A stretch of DNA of 64,000 bases from Neptunomonas japonica DSM 18939 (GTDB taxonomy: Bacteria; Pseudomonadota; Gammaproteobacteria; Pseudomonadales; Balneatricaceae): contig NZ_AUGR01000006.1 of NCBI RefSeq assembly GCF_000422765.1, positions 1-64,000 of the forward strand, read 5' to 3'. Of this stretch, positions 7,906 through 17,730 are shown piece by piece; the first letter of the stretch is position 1, and each line of letters starts with the position of its first letter. A program made the translations under genes and the position numbers. The notes beneath the pieces were generated by a model. The model made no database searches. It was not told the DNA's origin and saw only the letters and a list, made by a program, of their open reading frames with translations.

Positions 7906-9669
7906 ATGCGCAGCCATTATTGCGGCGATTTGAGAAAAGAACATATCGGCGAAGAAATTACTTTAACAGGCTGGGTACATCGCCGCCGTGATCATGGTGG
8001 AGTTATCTTTCTTGATGTACGTGATCGCCAAGGTATCGCTCAGGTTGTTTTTGATCCAGAACGTGAAGAAAGTTTTGCTATAGCAAACAGTGTTCGTAGC
8101 GAATATGTTATTGAAGTTAAGGGTTTGGTTCGTCATCGTCCAGACGGTACGGTAAACAGTGATATGCCTACGGGTGAGATTGAGGTGTTAGGTTTAGAAC
8201 TGAACATCCTTAATAAAGCTGAGACACCTCCGTTCCCGCTAGATGATCATCAAAAAGTAGGCGAAGATGTTCGCTTGCGTCACCGTTATATCGACCTTCG
8301 TCGTCCTGAAATGCAGGAAAAATTACGTTTTCGTTCTAAAGTATCGAACGCCATTCGTAACTACCTAGATGATAACGGCTTCCTTGATATCGAAACGCCT
8401 ATCTTGAACCGTGCTACGCCAGAAGGTGCGCGCGATTTCTTGGTGCCAAGCCGTACGCATGAAGGTGCTTTCTTTGCACTTCCACAGTCTCCACAGTTAT
8501 TTAAGCAGCTGTTAATGGTTTCAGGCTTTGACCGTTACTATCAGATCGCTAAATGTTTCCGTGATGAAGATCTGCGTGCTGACCGCCAGCCTGAATTTAC
8601 CCAGATTGACATTGAAACATCCTTTATGGATGAAGAAGCAATCATGGGTATTACAGAAACTATGATTCGTAAATTGTTTCTTGAGTTAAAAGGTGTCGAC
8701 CTGGGTGATTTCCCTCGCATGCCTTACTCAGAAGCGATGCAACGTTTTGGTTCTGATAAGCCGGATCTTCGTTTTTCCATGGAGTTGGTTGATGTTGCTG
8801 ACCTGATGGCTGAGATCGAATTCAAAGTCTTTGCAGGTCCTGCTAAAGATCCTAAAGGCCGTGTGGCTGCTCTTAAGGTTCCTGGTGGCGCTAAACTGAC
8901 GCGTAAAAACATTGATGACTACACCAGGTTTGTTAGCATTTATGGTGCTAAAGGTTTGGCTTGGATCAAGGTTAACGAAATTGAAAAAGGCGTAGAAGGT
9001 CTTCAGTCTCCCATCATTAAGTTCTTAGGTAATGATGTGACGATGGCGATTATGGAGCGTTTGGGTGCTGAAAATGGCGACCTTGTGTTCTTTGGCGCAG
9101 ATAAAGAGAAGGTTGTTTCTGAAGCACTCGGTGCGCTACGTATCAAAGTGGGTGAAGACCTTGAGATGTCTCAGTGCGAATGGGCTCCATTATGGGTTGT
9201 TGACTTCCCAATGTTTGAAGAGACCAGCGATGGTGGCTTAACCGCACTACATCATCCGTTTACTGCACCAAGCTGTACGGCTGAAGAGTTGAAAGCGGAT
9301 CCTTTATCGGCGTTGTCTCGTGCTTACGATATGGTTCTTAACGGTTGCGAGCTCGGTGGTGGTTCAATCCGTATTCATAACCAAGAAATGCAGGCTCAAG
9401 TCTTAGAAATCTTGGGCATCTCTGATGAAGAAGCTGATGATAAGTTTGGATTCTTGTTGAATGCTCTTAAATATGGTGCTCCACCGCACGGTGGTTTGGC
9501 ATTTGGTTTGGATCGTCTCATTATGTTGATGACCGGTACTGACTCTATTCGTGAAGTTATCGCCTTCCCTAAAACGCAGAGTGCATCTTGTATGATGACG
9601 AATGCGCCAGGTGAAGTAAGTGCAGCTCAGCTTCGCGAGCTTAATATTAAGTTGCGTAAAACACCTTAG
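7906..9669 (+). CDS. aspS: Aspartyl-tRNA synthetase
   Basis: A 587-aa class II synthetase that charges tRNA(Asp) with aspartate. Seen in order: N-terminal OB-fold anticodon-binding domain ([18 protein letters not shown]), motif 1/2 region with [13 protein letters not shown] and [19 protein letters not shown], the bacterial-type insertion (GAD domain, about 290-410), and motif 3 [16 protein letters not shown]. Length and start are typical for the bacterial enzyme. It is followed by yebC and ruvC, the usual gammaproteobacterial neighbours, but a terminator-like hairpin lies between aspS and yebC. Confidence 0.98.
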   Translation: MRSHYCGDLRKEHIGEEITLTGWVHRRRDHGGVIFLDVRDRQGIAQVVFDPEREESFAIANSVRSEYVIEVKGLVRHRPDGTVNSDMPTGEIEVLGLELNILNKAETPPFPLDDHQKVGEDVRLRHRYIDLRRPEMQEKLRFRSKVSNAIRNYLDDNGFLDIETPILNRATPEGARDFLVPSRTHEGAFFALPQSPQLFKQLLMVSGFDRYYQIAKCFRDEDLRADRQPEFTQIDIETSFMDEEAIMGITETMIRKLFLELKGVDLGDFPRMPYSEAMQRFGSDKPDLRFSMELVDVADLMAEIEFKVFAGPAKDPKGRVAALKVPGGAKLTRKNIDDYTRFVSIYGAKGLAWIKVNEIEKGVEGLQSPIIKFLGNDVTMAIMERLGAENGDLVFFGADKEKVVSEALGALRIKVGEDLEMSQCEWAPLWVVDFPMFEETSDGGLTALHHPFTAPSCTAEELKADPLSALSRAYDMVLNGCELGGGSIRIHNQEMQAQVLEILGISDEEADDKFGFLLNALKYGAPPHGGLAFGLDRLIMLMTGTDSIREVIAFPKTQSASCMMTNAPGEVSAAQLRELNIKLRKTP

Positions 9670-9704
9670 TAAAGAGTATTAGAATAGCGTTACATGTACG
9701 AAAT

Positions 9705-9731
9705 ATAAGCTGCCTGCGGGCAGCTTATTTG
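9705..9731 (+). terminator. Hairpin after aspS
   Basis: ATAAGCTGCC (9705-9714), loop TGCG, GGCAGCTTAT (9719-9728), then TTTG. A 10-bp stem with a short, imperfect U tract, so termination may be partial with read-through into yebC. Confidence 0.6.
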
Positions 9732-9788
9732 TAAGTACTTATAAGTTAATGCTTTATTTGCGTATTACAGCAGACAAGGGAGAGATCG

Positions 9789-10532
9789 ATGGCAGGCCAT
9801 TCGAAGTTCGCTAACATCAAGCACCGCAAGGCTGCACAAGATGCGAAGCGGGGAAAGATATTTACTAAACTTATTCGTGAGCTAGTAGTAGCAGCGAAAG
9901 AGGGTGGTGGTAACCCAGATGACAACCCTCGTTTGCGTGCAGCGATAGATAAAAGTCTTGGCTCTAATATGAAGCGAGATACTATCGAGAAAGCAGTGCA
10001 GCGTGGCGCGGGCGGCGGCGAAGGCGAAAACTACGATGAATTAACCTATGAAGGTTATGGTTCAGGTGGTGTTGCTTTTCTAGTTGAAACGATGACAGAC
10101 AATGTAAATCGTACGGTTTCTCAAGTGCGTTCGGCATTCTCAAAAGCGGGTGGTAACTTAGGTACCAGTGGCTCGGTTGCTTACTTGTTTGAAAAGAAAG
10201 GTCTATTATCTTTTGAGGCCGGTGCAGATGAAGATGCTATTATGGAAGCGGCATTAGAGCTAGGCGCTGACGATGTTGTTACTCATGACGATGGCTCTAT
10301 CGATGTGTTTACTACACCTGCAGACTTTTTGGATGTTAAAGAGGGCTTGATTGCGGCGGGTCTTGAAGCTGCGCATGGAGAGGTTTCAATGATTCCATCA
10401 ACCACAGCTGAATTGGATGCTGAGGGCGGTCGTAAAGTGTTACGTTTGCTTGATACGCTGGAAGACCTCGATGATGTGCAAAACGTATATCATAATGCTG
10501 AGATCCCAGAAGAATCTTTACAAGAAGAGTAA
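9789..10532 (+). CDS. yebC: YebC/TACO1 family protein (probable translational/transcriptional regulator)
   Basis: A 247-aa protein starting [22 protein letters not shown], the unmistakable YebC N-terminus, with [22 protein letters not shown] and [11 protein letters not shown] in the middle. Members act on ribosomes (relief of polyproline stalls has been reported for relatives) or as DNA-binding regulators. Full length. It is preceded by a good AAGGGAGA ribosome site and lies in the conserved aspS-yebC-ruvC order. A strong terminator follows. Confidence 0.97.
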   Translation: MAGHSKFANIKHRKAAQDAKRGKIFTKLIRELVVAAKEGGGNPDDNPRLRAAIDKSLGSNMKRDTIEKAVQRGAGGGEGENYDELTYEGYGSGGVAFLVETMTDNVNRTVSQVRSAFSKAGGNLGTSGSVAYLFEKKGLLSFEAGADEDAIMEAALELGADDVVTHDDGSIDVFTTPADFLDVKEGLIAAGLEAAHGEVSMIPSTTAELDAEGGRKVLRLLDTLEDLDDVQNVYHNAEIPEESLQEE

Positions 10533-10550
10533 CGCTCTGTTTAGTGATTT

Positions 10551-10590
10551 AAAAAGCCGAGGCTCTTTTCTGTAGAGTCTCGGCTTTTTT
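10551..10590 (+). terminator. Rho-independent terminator after yebC
   Basis: AAAAGCCGAG...CTCGGCTTTTTT: a long GC-rich stem with one bulge, a loop around 10565-10573, and a run of six T. It separates yebC from ruvC. Confidence 0.9.
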
Positions 10591-10674
10591 GATGGTTGTA
10601 TATTTGTTATGAAGGCTATGCTTATGAGTATTGGCTGAGTGTGTGAGGTTCTGTGTGATAAACAAGGTTGTTGA

Positions 10675-11190
10675 ATGATCATTTTAGGTATTGACCCTGG
10701 CTCGCGTATAACAGGCTATGGCCTAATTAATGTGGTGGGTGCTCGTAATGAATATGTAGCCAGTGGTTGTATTCGTATTAAAGGGGATGAGCTACCAGAG
10801 CGCCTAAATCAAGTTTTTGCAGGTGTGACTGAGGTGATCAGACAGTTCTCACCACAAGAGATGGCTATTGAGCAGGTTTTCATGTCTAAAAATGCAGACT
10901 CTGCACTAAAGTTAGGCCAAGCTCGTGGTGTCGCTATTGTTGCTGGGACACAGCAAGAACTGCCTGTGTTTGAATACGCCGCACGCTCTATCAAGCAATC
11001 AGTGGTAGGCAAAGGCTCAGCTGATAAGGTACAAGTACAGCACATGGTTACACAGATACTTAAGCTTCCTGGTTTGCCGCAGGCCGATGCGGCCGATGCG
11101 TTGGCTATTGCTTTGTGCCATGCCAATACACGCTTAGGCATGATCAAAATGGCAGGTGCAACAGGGCGTCGGCAGGGGCGTTGGAGGTAA
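10675..11190 (+). CDS. ruvC: Holliday junction resolvase RuvC
   Basis: A 171-aa endonuclease that cuts Holliday junctions during recombination repair. The four catalytic acidic residues are present: Asp7 ([12 protein letters not shown]), Glu66 (AIEQVF), Asp138 and Asp141 ([14 protein letters not shown]). The N-terminus [10 protein letters not shown] fixes the start. Unlike the usual ruvC-ruvA-ruvB order, the next gene encodes a membrane protein whose ribosome site overlaps the ruvC stop; ruvA and ruvB are not in this window. Confidence 0.97.
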   Translation: MIILGIDPGSRITGYGLINVVGARNEYVASGCIRIKGDELPERLNQVFAGVTEVIRQFSPQEMAIEQVFMSKNADSALKLGQARGVAIVAGTQQELPVFEYAARSIKQSVVGKGSADKVQVQHMVTQILKLPGLPQADAADALAIALCHANTRLGMIKMAGATGRRQGRWR

Positions 11191-11191
11191 T

Positions 11192-11851
11192 ATGGATTAC
11201 GCGACACTTATTTTTATTGCGGAATTAATCGGGGTATCTGTTTTTTCAATTACGGGTGCCTTGGCAGCGCAAGGCAAGCGAATGGATATCCTTGGGGTGG
11301 TTGTGCTAGCTATTGTTACCTCACTAGGGGGGGGAACCATTCGCGATATAACGCTTAATGCATATCCTATTGGTTGGGTTATTAATAATACCTACCTTTG
11401 GACAGCCATTGTCTCAGCGGTTTCTGCATTTCTAATTTGCCGATATTTTTTATACCCCCGTAGAACAATGTTGGTGCTAGATGCGGCGGGGCTGGCGTTG
11501 TTTGCTGTATTAGGTGCAGAGAAGGCGATGTCCCTTGGAATGGGGCCTATCATCGTCATAATGATGGCCTGTATTACCGGCTGTGCTGGCGGCATGATTC
11601 GAGATATCTTAACGCGAGAAATCCCTCTGATCCTGCATAGGGAAGGTGAGCTTTATGCGACATGTGCCATTTTAGGGGCTGTATTTTATGTTGTGTTTTT
11701 TGGTTTGATTGAGGAGCGAATATTAGCAATTGCTTCCATGTTAATTATCTTCATTACTCGTTTAGCGGCGATATTTGGCGACCTTTGCTTGCCAGAATTT
11801 ATTGTTGCGGGTCATAAATTGGAGTCACCAGAAGAGGCAAGAGACCGGTAG
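11192..11851 (+). CDS. TRIC/UPF0126 family cation-channel-like membrane protein
   Basis: A 219-aa integral membrane protein with two homologous halves of three helices, each with the UPF0126 signature: SLGGGTIRDITLNAYPIGW in the first and TGCAGGMIRDILTREIPLI in the second. Relatives (YadS, YicG) belong to the TRIC family and are thought to be homotrimeric monovalent cation channels; some have been linked to glycine uptake. ATG 11192 is chosen because GGAGGTAA sits just before it, overlapping the ruvC stop; an earlier in-frame start at 11156 would lie inside ruvC. Translational coupling with ruvC is likely but the functional link is unclear. Confidence 0.9.
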   Translation: MDYATLIFIAELIGVSVFSITGALAAQGKRMDILGVVVLAIVTSLGGGTIRDITLNAYPIGWVINNTYLWTAIVSAVSAFLICRYFLYPRRTMLVLDAAGLALFAVLGAEKAMSLGMGPIIVIMMACITGCAGGMIRDILTREIPLILHREGELYATCAILGAVFYVVFFGLIEERILAIASMLIIFITRLAAIFGDLCLPEFIVAGHKLESPEEARDR

Positions 11852-11857
11852 CTCTTT

Positions 11858-13480
11858 CTACTCGAAAGCCGCTTTTAATAAGTTTTGAGTATAGGGGTGA
11901 GAAGGCGCGCTGAATAAGGTGTCAGCATCACTATGCTCTATTACCTCTCCTTGCTTCATGACCAGTACTTTATGACTCAGAGCTTTCACGACTGATAAGT
12001 CGTGACTAATGAATATATAGCTAAGGGCATATTTTTTCTGTAGATCTTTAAGCAGCTCAACAATTTGTACTTGAACGGTCCTGTCCAGGGCAGACGTTGG
12101 TTCATCAAGGATAATAACGTCAGGTTTGAGAATGAGTGCGCGTGCAATCGATATGCGCTGTCGCTGCCCGCCAGAAAACTCATGTGGATAGCGGTGTCGA
12201 ACCTCGGGGTCAAGGCCTACTTCGAGCAGCGCTTTGGTTATTAGCGATTCTCTTTCTGGTCCTTTTCCTATGTTATGAACGGTTAGCCCTTCAGCGATAC
12301 ATTCTTCAACTGACATGCGTGGGCTGAGGCTGCCAAATGGGTCTTGAAAGACCACTTGAAGCTGTCTCCTTAAAGGTTTTATTTCACTTTGGTTTAAACT
12401 ATCGATTCTTTGGTTGTGAAAGCTGATTGCTCCTTCGCTATGGATTAGACGAAGTATTGCTAGTCCCAGTGTTGTTTTTCCTGAACCGGACTCTCCTACA
12501 ACGCCCAGTGTCTCGCCTCGTTGCAGGCTGAGGCTAACGCCGTTAACCGCTTTAATATGATCGACAGTTCTGCCTAAAAAACCGCGTTTAATAGGAAACC
12601 AGATTCTAAGATCATCAGTTTCTAAAATACACTCACTATTCTTAGCTACTGGAAGAGGCTTTCCGGTTGGTTCGGCTGTGATTAGTTGTTGTGTGTAGCT
12701 GGCTTGCGGCTGATTAAAAATTTGTTGAGTATTACCCCGCTCTACAATTTCTCCTTGGTACATGACACAGACGTTCTTTGCATAGCGCTTAACTATATTA
12801 AGGTCGTGAGTAATCAGCAAAATGGCCATGCCAAGCTTTTGTTGTAATTCTTGTAATAGTTCGAGTATTTGCTTTTGTACGGTCACATCTAAAGCCGTGG
12901 TTGGTTCGTCAGCAATGAGTAGATCAGGCTCGTTGGCAAGCGCCATCGCGATCATGACGCGTTGCCGTTGTCCGCCAGATAACTGGTGAGGGTAACTAGC
13001 TAACCGGCTTTCAGGGTCCCTGATGCCGACTAAAGTAAGCAGCTCTAGGGTGCGCTCTCGTGCTGCACTCCCTTTTAATAGTTTATGTAGCCACAGGCTT
13101 TCGGCGATCTGTTTCTCTACTGTATGAAGAGGATTGAGAGAGGTCATCGGCTCTTGGAATATGATGCTGATCTGGTCTCCTCTTATATCTCTAAGCGTTG
13201 TTTCCTCGGCTTGTAGAATATCCTTTCCCTGATAATGAATACTGCCAGTAGGGTGGCTGGCTTTAGGGTAGGGAAGTAAGCGTAATAGGGAGAGGGCCGT
13301 GACTGATTTCCCAGAGCCTGACTCACCGACTAAAGCCATTGTTTCGCCTTTATTAACCTCAAAGCTAACAGACTTTACCGCCGTTACTGCTGAGCTTCCT
13401 TCGCCAAATTGAACACTCAGATTGTCGACCTTCACTAAGCTTTGTGTTGTTGTAGCTTGTGAGTTAGCGTGCATGGTCAT
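11858..13480 (-). CDS. yejF: Peptide ABC importer, fused double ATP-binding subunit YejF
   Basis: A 540-aa protein with two ABC ATPase domains in tandem: Walker A GESGSGKS twice ([24 protein letters not shown]), signatures [15 protein letters not shown] and [15 protein letters not shown], and Walker [13 protein letters not shown] and [12 protein letters not shown]. It powers uptake of oligopeptides or microcin C-like compounds. Its start overlaps the yejE stop by 4 bp (ATGA), so translation is coupled. It is the last gene of the minus-strand yejABEF operon and converges with the TRIC gene. Confidence 0.94.
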   Translation of the reverse strand: MTMHANSQATTTQSLVKVDNLSVQFGEGSSAVTAVKSVSFEVNKGETMALVGESGSGKSVTALSLLRLLPYPKASHPTGSIHYQGKDILQAEETTLRDIRGDQISIIFQEPMTSLNPLHTVEKQIAESLWLHKLLKGSAARERTLELLTLVGIRDPESRLASYPHQLSGGQRQRVMIAMALANEPDLLIADEPTTALDVTVQKQILELLQELQQKLGMAILLITHDLNIVKRYAKNVCVMYQGEIVERGNTQQIFNQPQASYTQQLITAEPTGKPLPVAKNSECILETDDLRIWFPIKRGFLGRTVDHIKAVNGVSLSLQRGETLGVVGESGSGKTTLGLAILRLIHSEGAISFHNQRIDSLNQSEIKPLRRQLQVVFQDPFGSLSPRMSVEECIAEGLTVHNIGKGPERESLITKALLEVGLDPEVRHRYPHEFSGGQRQRISIARALILKPDVIILDEPTSALDRTVQVQIVELLKDLQKKYALSYIFISHDLSVVKALSHKVLVMKQGEVIEHSDADTLFSAPSHPYTQNLLKAAFE

Positions 13481-14502
13481 AGCAGTGTTTTCCTAGGATC
13501 AAAGGCATCACGTACCGCTTCACCGATAAAAATAAGTAGCGTTAACATAACGGAAAGCGTCATAAAGGCAGAGAGTCCTAACCAAGGAGCATGAAGGTTG
13601 TCTTTACCCTGGGCAATGAGTTCACCTAATGATGCCGAGCCTGGTGGTAAGCCAAACCCAAGAAAGTCTAATGCGGTGAGGGTAACGATACCGCCGTTGA
13701 AGATAAAAGGCATAAAAGTAAGGGTCGCAACCATCGCGTTGGGCAAGATGTGGCGGAACATAATTTGCTGATTCGAAACGCCTAAGGCTCTTGCCGCTCG
13801 AACGTACTCTAAGTTTCTTCCGCGAAGAAATTCAGCACGTACTACGTCAACTAGATTCATCCATGAGAAAAGCAACATAATACCCAGTAGCCACCAGAAG
13901 TTTGGTTCAACAATGCTGGCAAGAATGATTAATAAAAACAGTACAGGCAGTCCCGACCAAATTTCAATAAAGCGCTGAAAATACAGGTCGACTTTACCGC
14001 CATAGAAACCCTGTAAAGCCCCAGCGATAACACCAATGACAGAGCTTGTAAGTGTGAGAACTAAGGCAAATAGAATGGATATGCGAAATCCGTAGATGAC
14101 GCGTGCCAGAACATCGCGTCCTTGGTCATCTGTACCTAGTAAGTTTTCAGTACTCGGTGGTGAGGGGGCAGGGACAGGTAAATCGTAATTGATGGTGCGG
14201 TGGTCATATCGCACGGGGGGCCAGACAATCCAACCATTTCCCTCTTCAGTAATGAGCTCTTGGACGAAGGGGTCTTTGTAGTCAGCTGCAGATTGGAATT
14301 CACCGCCGAACTCTGTTTCGTAATATTCTTTTACAACAGGGAAGTAGAAATTATTTTGGTACTTAATTAAGAGTGGCTGGTCGTTAGCAATAAATTCTGC
14401 GAACAGGCTGAGTAAGAATAAGGCAAGAAAGATCCATAATGACCAGAAGCCGCGACGGTTTATTTTAAAATTAGCAAGTCGTCGTTGATTGATAGGGCTC
14501 AT
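13477..14502 (-). CDS. yejE: Peptide ABC importer permease YejE
   Basis: A 341-aa inner-membrane permease of the OppC type: one N-terminal helix (FWSLWIFLALFLLSLFAEFI), a large periplasmic insert typical of YejE (WPPVRYDHRTINYDLP, PPSTENLLGTDDQGRDVLAR), then five helices with the EAA loop (EYVRAARALGVSNQQIMFRHILPNA). Its start is two bases after the yejB stop. It forms the channel with YejB. Confidence 0.94.
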   Translation of the reverse strand: MSPINQRRLANFKINRRGFWSLWIFLALFLLSLFAEFIANDQPLLIKYQNNFYFPVVKEYYETEFGGEFQSAADYKDPFVQELITEEGNGWIVWPPVRYDHRTINYDLPVPAPSPPSTENLLGTDDQGRDVLARVIYGFRISILFALVLTLTSSVIGVIAGALQGFYGGKVDLYFQRFIEIWSGLPVLFLLIILASIVEPNFWWLLGIMLLFSWMNLVDVVRAEFLRGRNLEYVRAARALGVSNQQIMFRHILPNAMVATLTFMPFIFNGGIVTLTALDFLGFGLPPGSASLGELIAQGKDNLHAPWLGLSAFMTLSVMLTLLIFIGEAVRDAFDPRKTLL

Positions 14503-14504
14503 GA

Positions 14505-15590
14505 TTATTGCTCCCTACTTTCAAAGTCAATACGCGGGTCAACCGCTACATACATGAGATCGCTGATGAGCTTCATGAGTAAGCCAATTAGCGTGAATAT
14601 GTAAAGTGTGCCAAAAATAACCGGGTAATCTCGGTTAATAACGGCTTCGTAACCCAGCAGCCCAAGACCATCAAGAGAAAAAATAACTTCAATGAGCATT
14701 GATCCAGTAAAGAATATACCGATCAATGCGGCGGGCATGCCGGCGATAATAAGCAGCATGGCATTACGAAAAACATGTCCATATAGCACGCTCTTTTCTG
14801 TTAGTCCTTTGGCACGTGCGGTGAGCACATACTGTTTGTTTATTTCATCTAGAAATGAGTTCTTAGTCAGCATGGTTAGTGTAGCAAAACTGCTGATTAC
14901 CGAGGCAACAACAGGCAGGGTGATGTGCCAAAAGTAGTCACCAATTTTTTCTAATAGTGAAAGCTCGTCAAAATTTGAAGAAGTCAGTCCTCTTAATGGG
15001 AACCAGTCAAAATAGCTTCCGCCAGCAAACAAAACAATCAGTAAAATAGCAAATAAGAAATTGGGAATCGCATAGCCAATGATGATAGCTGTGCTGCTCC
15101 ATACATCGAAACTGGAGCCGTCTTTTACTGCTTTTCTAATACCTAGTGGGACGGATATCAGATAAGTGAGTAGTGTTGTCCATAGGCCCAGTGAGATAGA
15201 GACAGGAAGCTTTTCAATAATAAGATCGATAACACTTTTATCACTGTAAAAGCTTTTACCAAAATCAAACGTTAAGTAGTTACCCAGCATTTGAAAGTAG
15301 CGCTCATGTGCAGGTTTATCAAAGCCGTATAGTGCTTCTATCTCTGCGACTAAGCGTGGATCAAGCCCACGCCCTCCGCGATAGCTACTATCATTACTGT
15401 TCTGGTTGGCTGTTAAGTCGCCACCACCGGAACTGCCAGGAACAGAGCTATTACTTAAGCCCTCAAGTTGAGCAATAGTTTGCTCAACAGGGCCGCCTGG
15501 TGCTGCCTGAATAATAAGGAAGTTGATAGTGAGAATGCCGATCAGCGTTGGGATAATCAGTAGCAATCGTCTAAGAATATAAGCAGCCAT
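14505..15590 (-). CDS. yejB: Peptide ABC importer permease YejB
   Basis: A 361-aa OppB-type permease: N-terminal helix [28 protein letters not shown] shortened here to the start of the motif family, a periplasmic insert carrying a low-complexity Ser/Gly/Asn stretch (about 45-70), then five helices and an EAA loop ([24 protein letters not shown]). Start and yejA stop overlap by one base (TAATG), a coupled arrangement. Function: half of the translocation pore for peptides. Confidence 0.94.
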   Translation of the reverse strand: MAAYILRRLLLIIPTLIGILTINFLIIQAAPGGPVEQTIAQLEGLSNSSVPGSSGGGDLTANQNSNDSSYRGGRGLDPRLVAEIEALYGFDKPAHERYFQMLGNYLTFDFGKSFYSDKSVIDLIIEKLPVSISLGLWTTLLTYLISVPLGIRKAVKDGSSFDVWSSTAIIIGYAIPNFLFAILLIVLFAGGSYFDWFPLRGLTSSNFDELSLLEKIGDYFWHITLPVVASVISSFATLTMLTKNSFLDEINKQYVLTARAKGLTEKSVLYGHVFRNAMLLIIAGMPAALIGIFFTGSMLIEVIFSLDGLGLLGYEAVINRDYPVIFGTLYIFTLIGLLMKLISDLMYVAVDPRIDFESREQ

Positions 15591-17398
15591 TAATTAGCAG
15601 GCTCACTAATAGCTTTTTTTACCCACCATGTATCAAATCCTAAATCATAAGTAGGTTTTGCAGCAGGAAAGCCAAACATCTTTTTATAGGCAATACGGTA
15701 GCTGCGGCTGTGGAACTGCGGAATAACATAGTAGTTCCACTGTAGGACCCGGTCTAGAGCGCGAGAACGCAGTACCAATTGTTCGCGATCAGGCGCTTGT
15801 ATGATCAATTGAATCAGCTTATCTACCACAGGGTTTTCAATACCTATAAGGTTGCGACTGCCAGGTTGTTGTGCATTCTTAGAGCCCCAGTATTCAAGAA
15901 GTTCATTTCCGGGTGATGAGGATTGGCCAAATGAACCCACAACCATATCAAAGTCAAAAGCGCGTAAGCGGTTGATATATTGAGAAACATCAACTATTCG
16001 AATGGTTGTTTCTATGCCCATTCGTTGTAGATTTTTGATCATGGGCGCTACAATGCGCTCAAACTCTTTTTGAACCAATAAGATTTCAAACACCATCGGT
16101 TTATTGGTGGCCTTGTTAATTAGTTTTCCGTTAGTAAGCTCCCACCCGGCCCGTTTTAATAAGCGTAAGGCTTGTCTTAGTTCTTTTCGGATTTTCCCCG
16201 AGCCATCGTAGCTAGGTGCCTGATAAGCTCGGGTAAATACCTCATCAGGAAGTTGAGCCCTGAAAGGCTCTAAAATTTCTAATTCCTCGGATGATGGTAG
16301 GGCTGTGGCAGCCATGTCAGAGTTTGAAAAGTAACTATGGGTACGTGTATAAGCACTGTAAAACAGGTTGTTATTAGTCCATTCAAAATCAAAGGCATAG
16401 CTGAGTGCTTGGCGTACTTTAGGGTCTTTAAAGTAAGGCTTGCGAGTATTAAACATAAAAGCCTGCATGCCTGTTGGTTTGCTATGATTAATTTCTTCTT
16501 TGATCAGTTTGCCGCTGTCAAATTGTGGCCCCGAGTAGCTGGTGGCCCATTGTTTTGATGAGGTTTCTTGGCGAAAATCGTAAGCACCGGCTTTAAAGGC
16601 TTCGAGTGAGACGGTGCTGTCCCGGTAATAATCATAAGTTATTGAGTCGAAGTTGAAGCGGCCTTTATTAACGGCAAGATCTTTTCCCCAATAATCAGGG
16701 CTTCTTTGGTAGGTAACCGAGCGCCCAGATTCAAACTTAGCAAGTGTATATGGGCCTGAGCCAATTGGAATGTCTATGGAGGGTGTTGAAAAGTCACGGT
16801 CTTGCCAAAAGTGCTTAGCCAGAATTGGAATTTCACCCACAATCAAAGGGAGCTCTCGATTACCGTTATTCTTAAAATGGAATTTAACAGTGAGTGGATC
16901 TACCGCTTCAATATTTTGTATATCACCAAGATAAGACTTGTAAAAAGGGGCGCCTTTTTCAAGTAATTGATTAAAAGTGAAAATGACATCTTCAGCAGTA
17001 ACAGGTTTGCCATCAGAAAAGCGTGCTGTAGGGCGAAGGTAAAACGTGATGCTTTCTCTCGAGTCTGGCATATCTACGCTAGCAGCTAAAAGGCCGTACT
17101 GAGAAAAGGGCTCGTCCAAAGCCTTGCTCATTAATGAATCATATATAAGCCCAAGCCCATTGGCGGAGTTGCCTTTAATGATAAATCCGTTGAAACTATC
17201 AAATGTGCCTAGTGCCCACTGTTTGATGTCGCCGCCTTTTGGGGCATTAGGGGTGGTGTACTCAAAATGACTAAAATCAGGGGCGTATTTTAGGTCCCCA
17301 TGCATTGATAAACCATGTTCGGCAGCACTGCAAGAGAGAGGTACTAAACTTAAAAGCGCTGCGCGAATGAAAAGTTTTTTTAGCGAAAACATAGACAT
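15590..17398 (-). CDS. yejA: Peptide ABC importer, periplasmic substrate-binding protein YejA
   Basis: A 602-aa SBP family 5 (DppA/OppA-like) protein with an N-terminal signal peptide ([19 protein letters not shown], cleavage probably after SCSAA or nearby). Motifs: [40 protein letters not shown] (typical of YejA), [20 protein letters not shown] and [20 protein letters not shown]. It delivers peptides to YejBEF. It is first in the yej operon but lies 78 bp after a small membrane-protein gene and mltD on the same strand, so a longer transcript is possible. Confidence 0.94.
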   Translation of the reverse strand: MSMFSLKKLFIRAALLSLVPLSCSAAEHGLSMHGDLKYAPDFSHFEYTTPNAPKGGDIKQWALGTFDSFNGFIIKGNSANGLGLIYDSLMSKALDEPFSQYGLLAASVDMPDSRESITFYLRPTARFSDGKPVTAEDVIFTFNQLLEKGAPFYKSYLGDIQNIEAVDPLTVKFHFKNNGNRELPLIVGEIPILAKHFWQDRDFSTPSIDIPIGSGPYTLAKFESGRSVTYQRSPDYWGKDLAVNKGRFNFDSITYDYYRDSTVSLEAFKAGAYDFRQETSSKQWATSYSGPQFDSGKLIKEEINHSKPTGMQAFMFNTRKPYFKDPKVRQALSYAFDFEWTNNNLFYSAYTRTHSYFSNSDMAATALPSSEELEILEPFRAQLPDEVFTRAYQAPSYDGSGKIRKELRQALRLLKRAGWELTNGKLINKATNKPMVFEILLVQKEFERIVAPMIKNLQRMGIETTIRIVDVSQYINRLRAFDFDMVVGSFGQSSSPGNELLEYWGSKNAQQPGSRNLIGIENPVVDKLIQLIIQAPDREQLVLRSRALDRVLQWNYYVIPQFHSRSYRIAYKKMFGFPAAKPTYDLGFDTWWVKKAISEPAN

Positions 17399-17476
17399 AA
17401 ACTAAAATCCAGAAGGTAAGCTGCTACTGATATAGCAGTTATATCAGTGGCACACAGATAATACTACTGTTCAGTT

Positions 17477-17728
17477 TTACTCTTTTTTAGAAGTGTAGTG
17501 TTTAGCTGACTCAGTTAATGCTTCGTGTAGTGTGCGACGAGGCGTTTTATCTAAAGTGAGTCTTTGTAGTTCGTGGTTTAAATAGGCGTGTTTGCTGCTA
17601 TTGCCTTCAGCAAGGCCTTTAATTAAATCTTGATCCATCCACTTTTGAATGCGTTTATAAAGGAATACTTTAAAAGCAATGGCTGTGATGGTAGCAACGG
17701 CAATGATAAAAACGTCGAGCATATCCAT
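17477..17728 (-). CDS. Small single-pass membrane protein of unknown function
   Basis: An 83-aa protein with one N-terminal helix (VFIIAVATITAIAFKVFLY) followed by a charged cytoplasmic-like region (MDQDLIKGLAEG..., RTLHEALTESAKHYTSKKE). No family recognised. It starts two bases after the mltD stop, with no clear ribosome site, suggesting coupling to mltD, and precedes yejA. Coding is supported by its tight spacing and plausible composition; its role is unknown. Confidence 0.65.
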   Translation of the reverse strand: MDMLDVFIIAVATITAIAFKVFLYKRIQKWMDQDLIKGLAEGNSSKHAYLNHELQRLTLDKTPRRTLHEALTESAKHYTSKKE

Positions 17729-17730
17729 GA

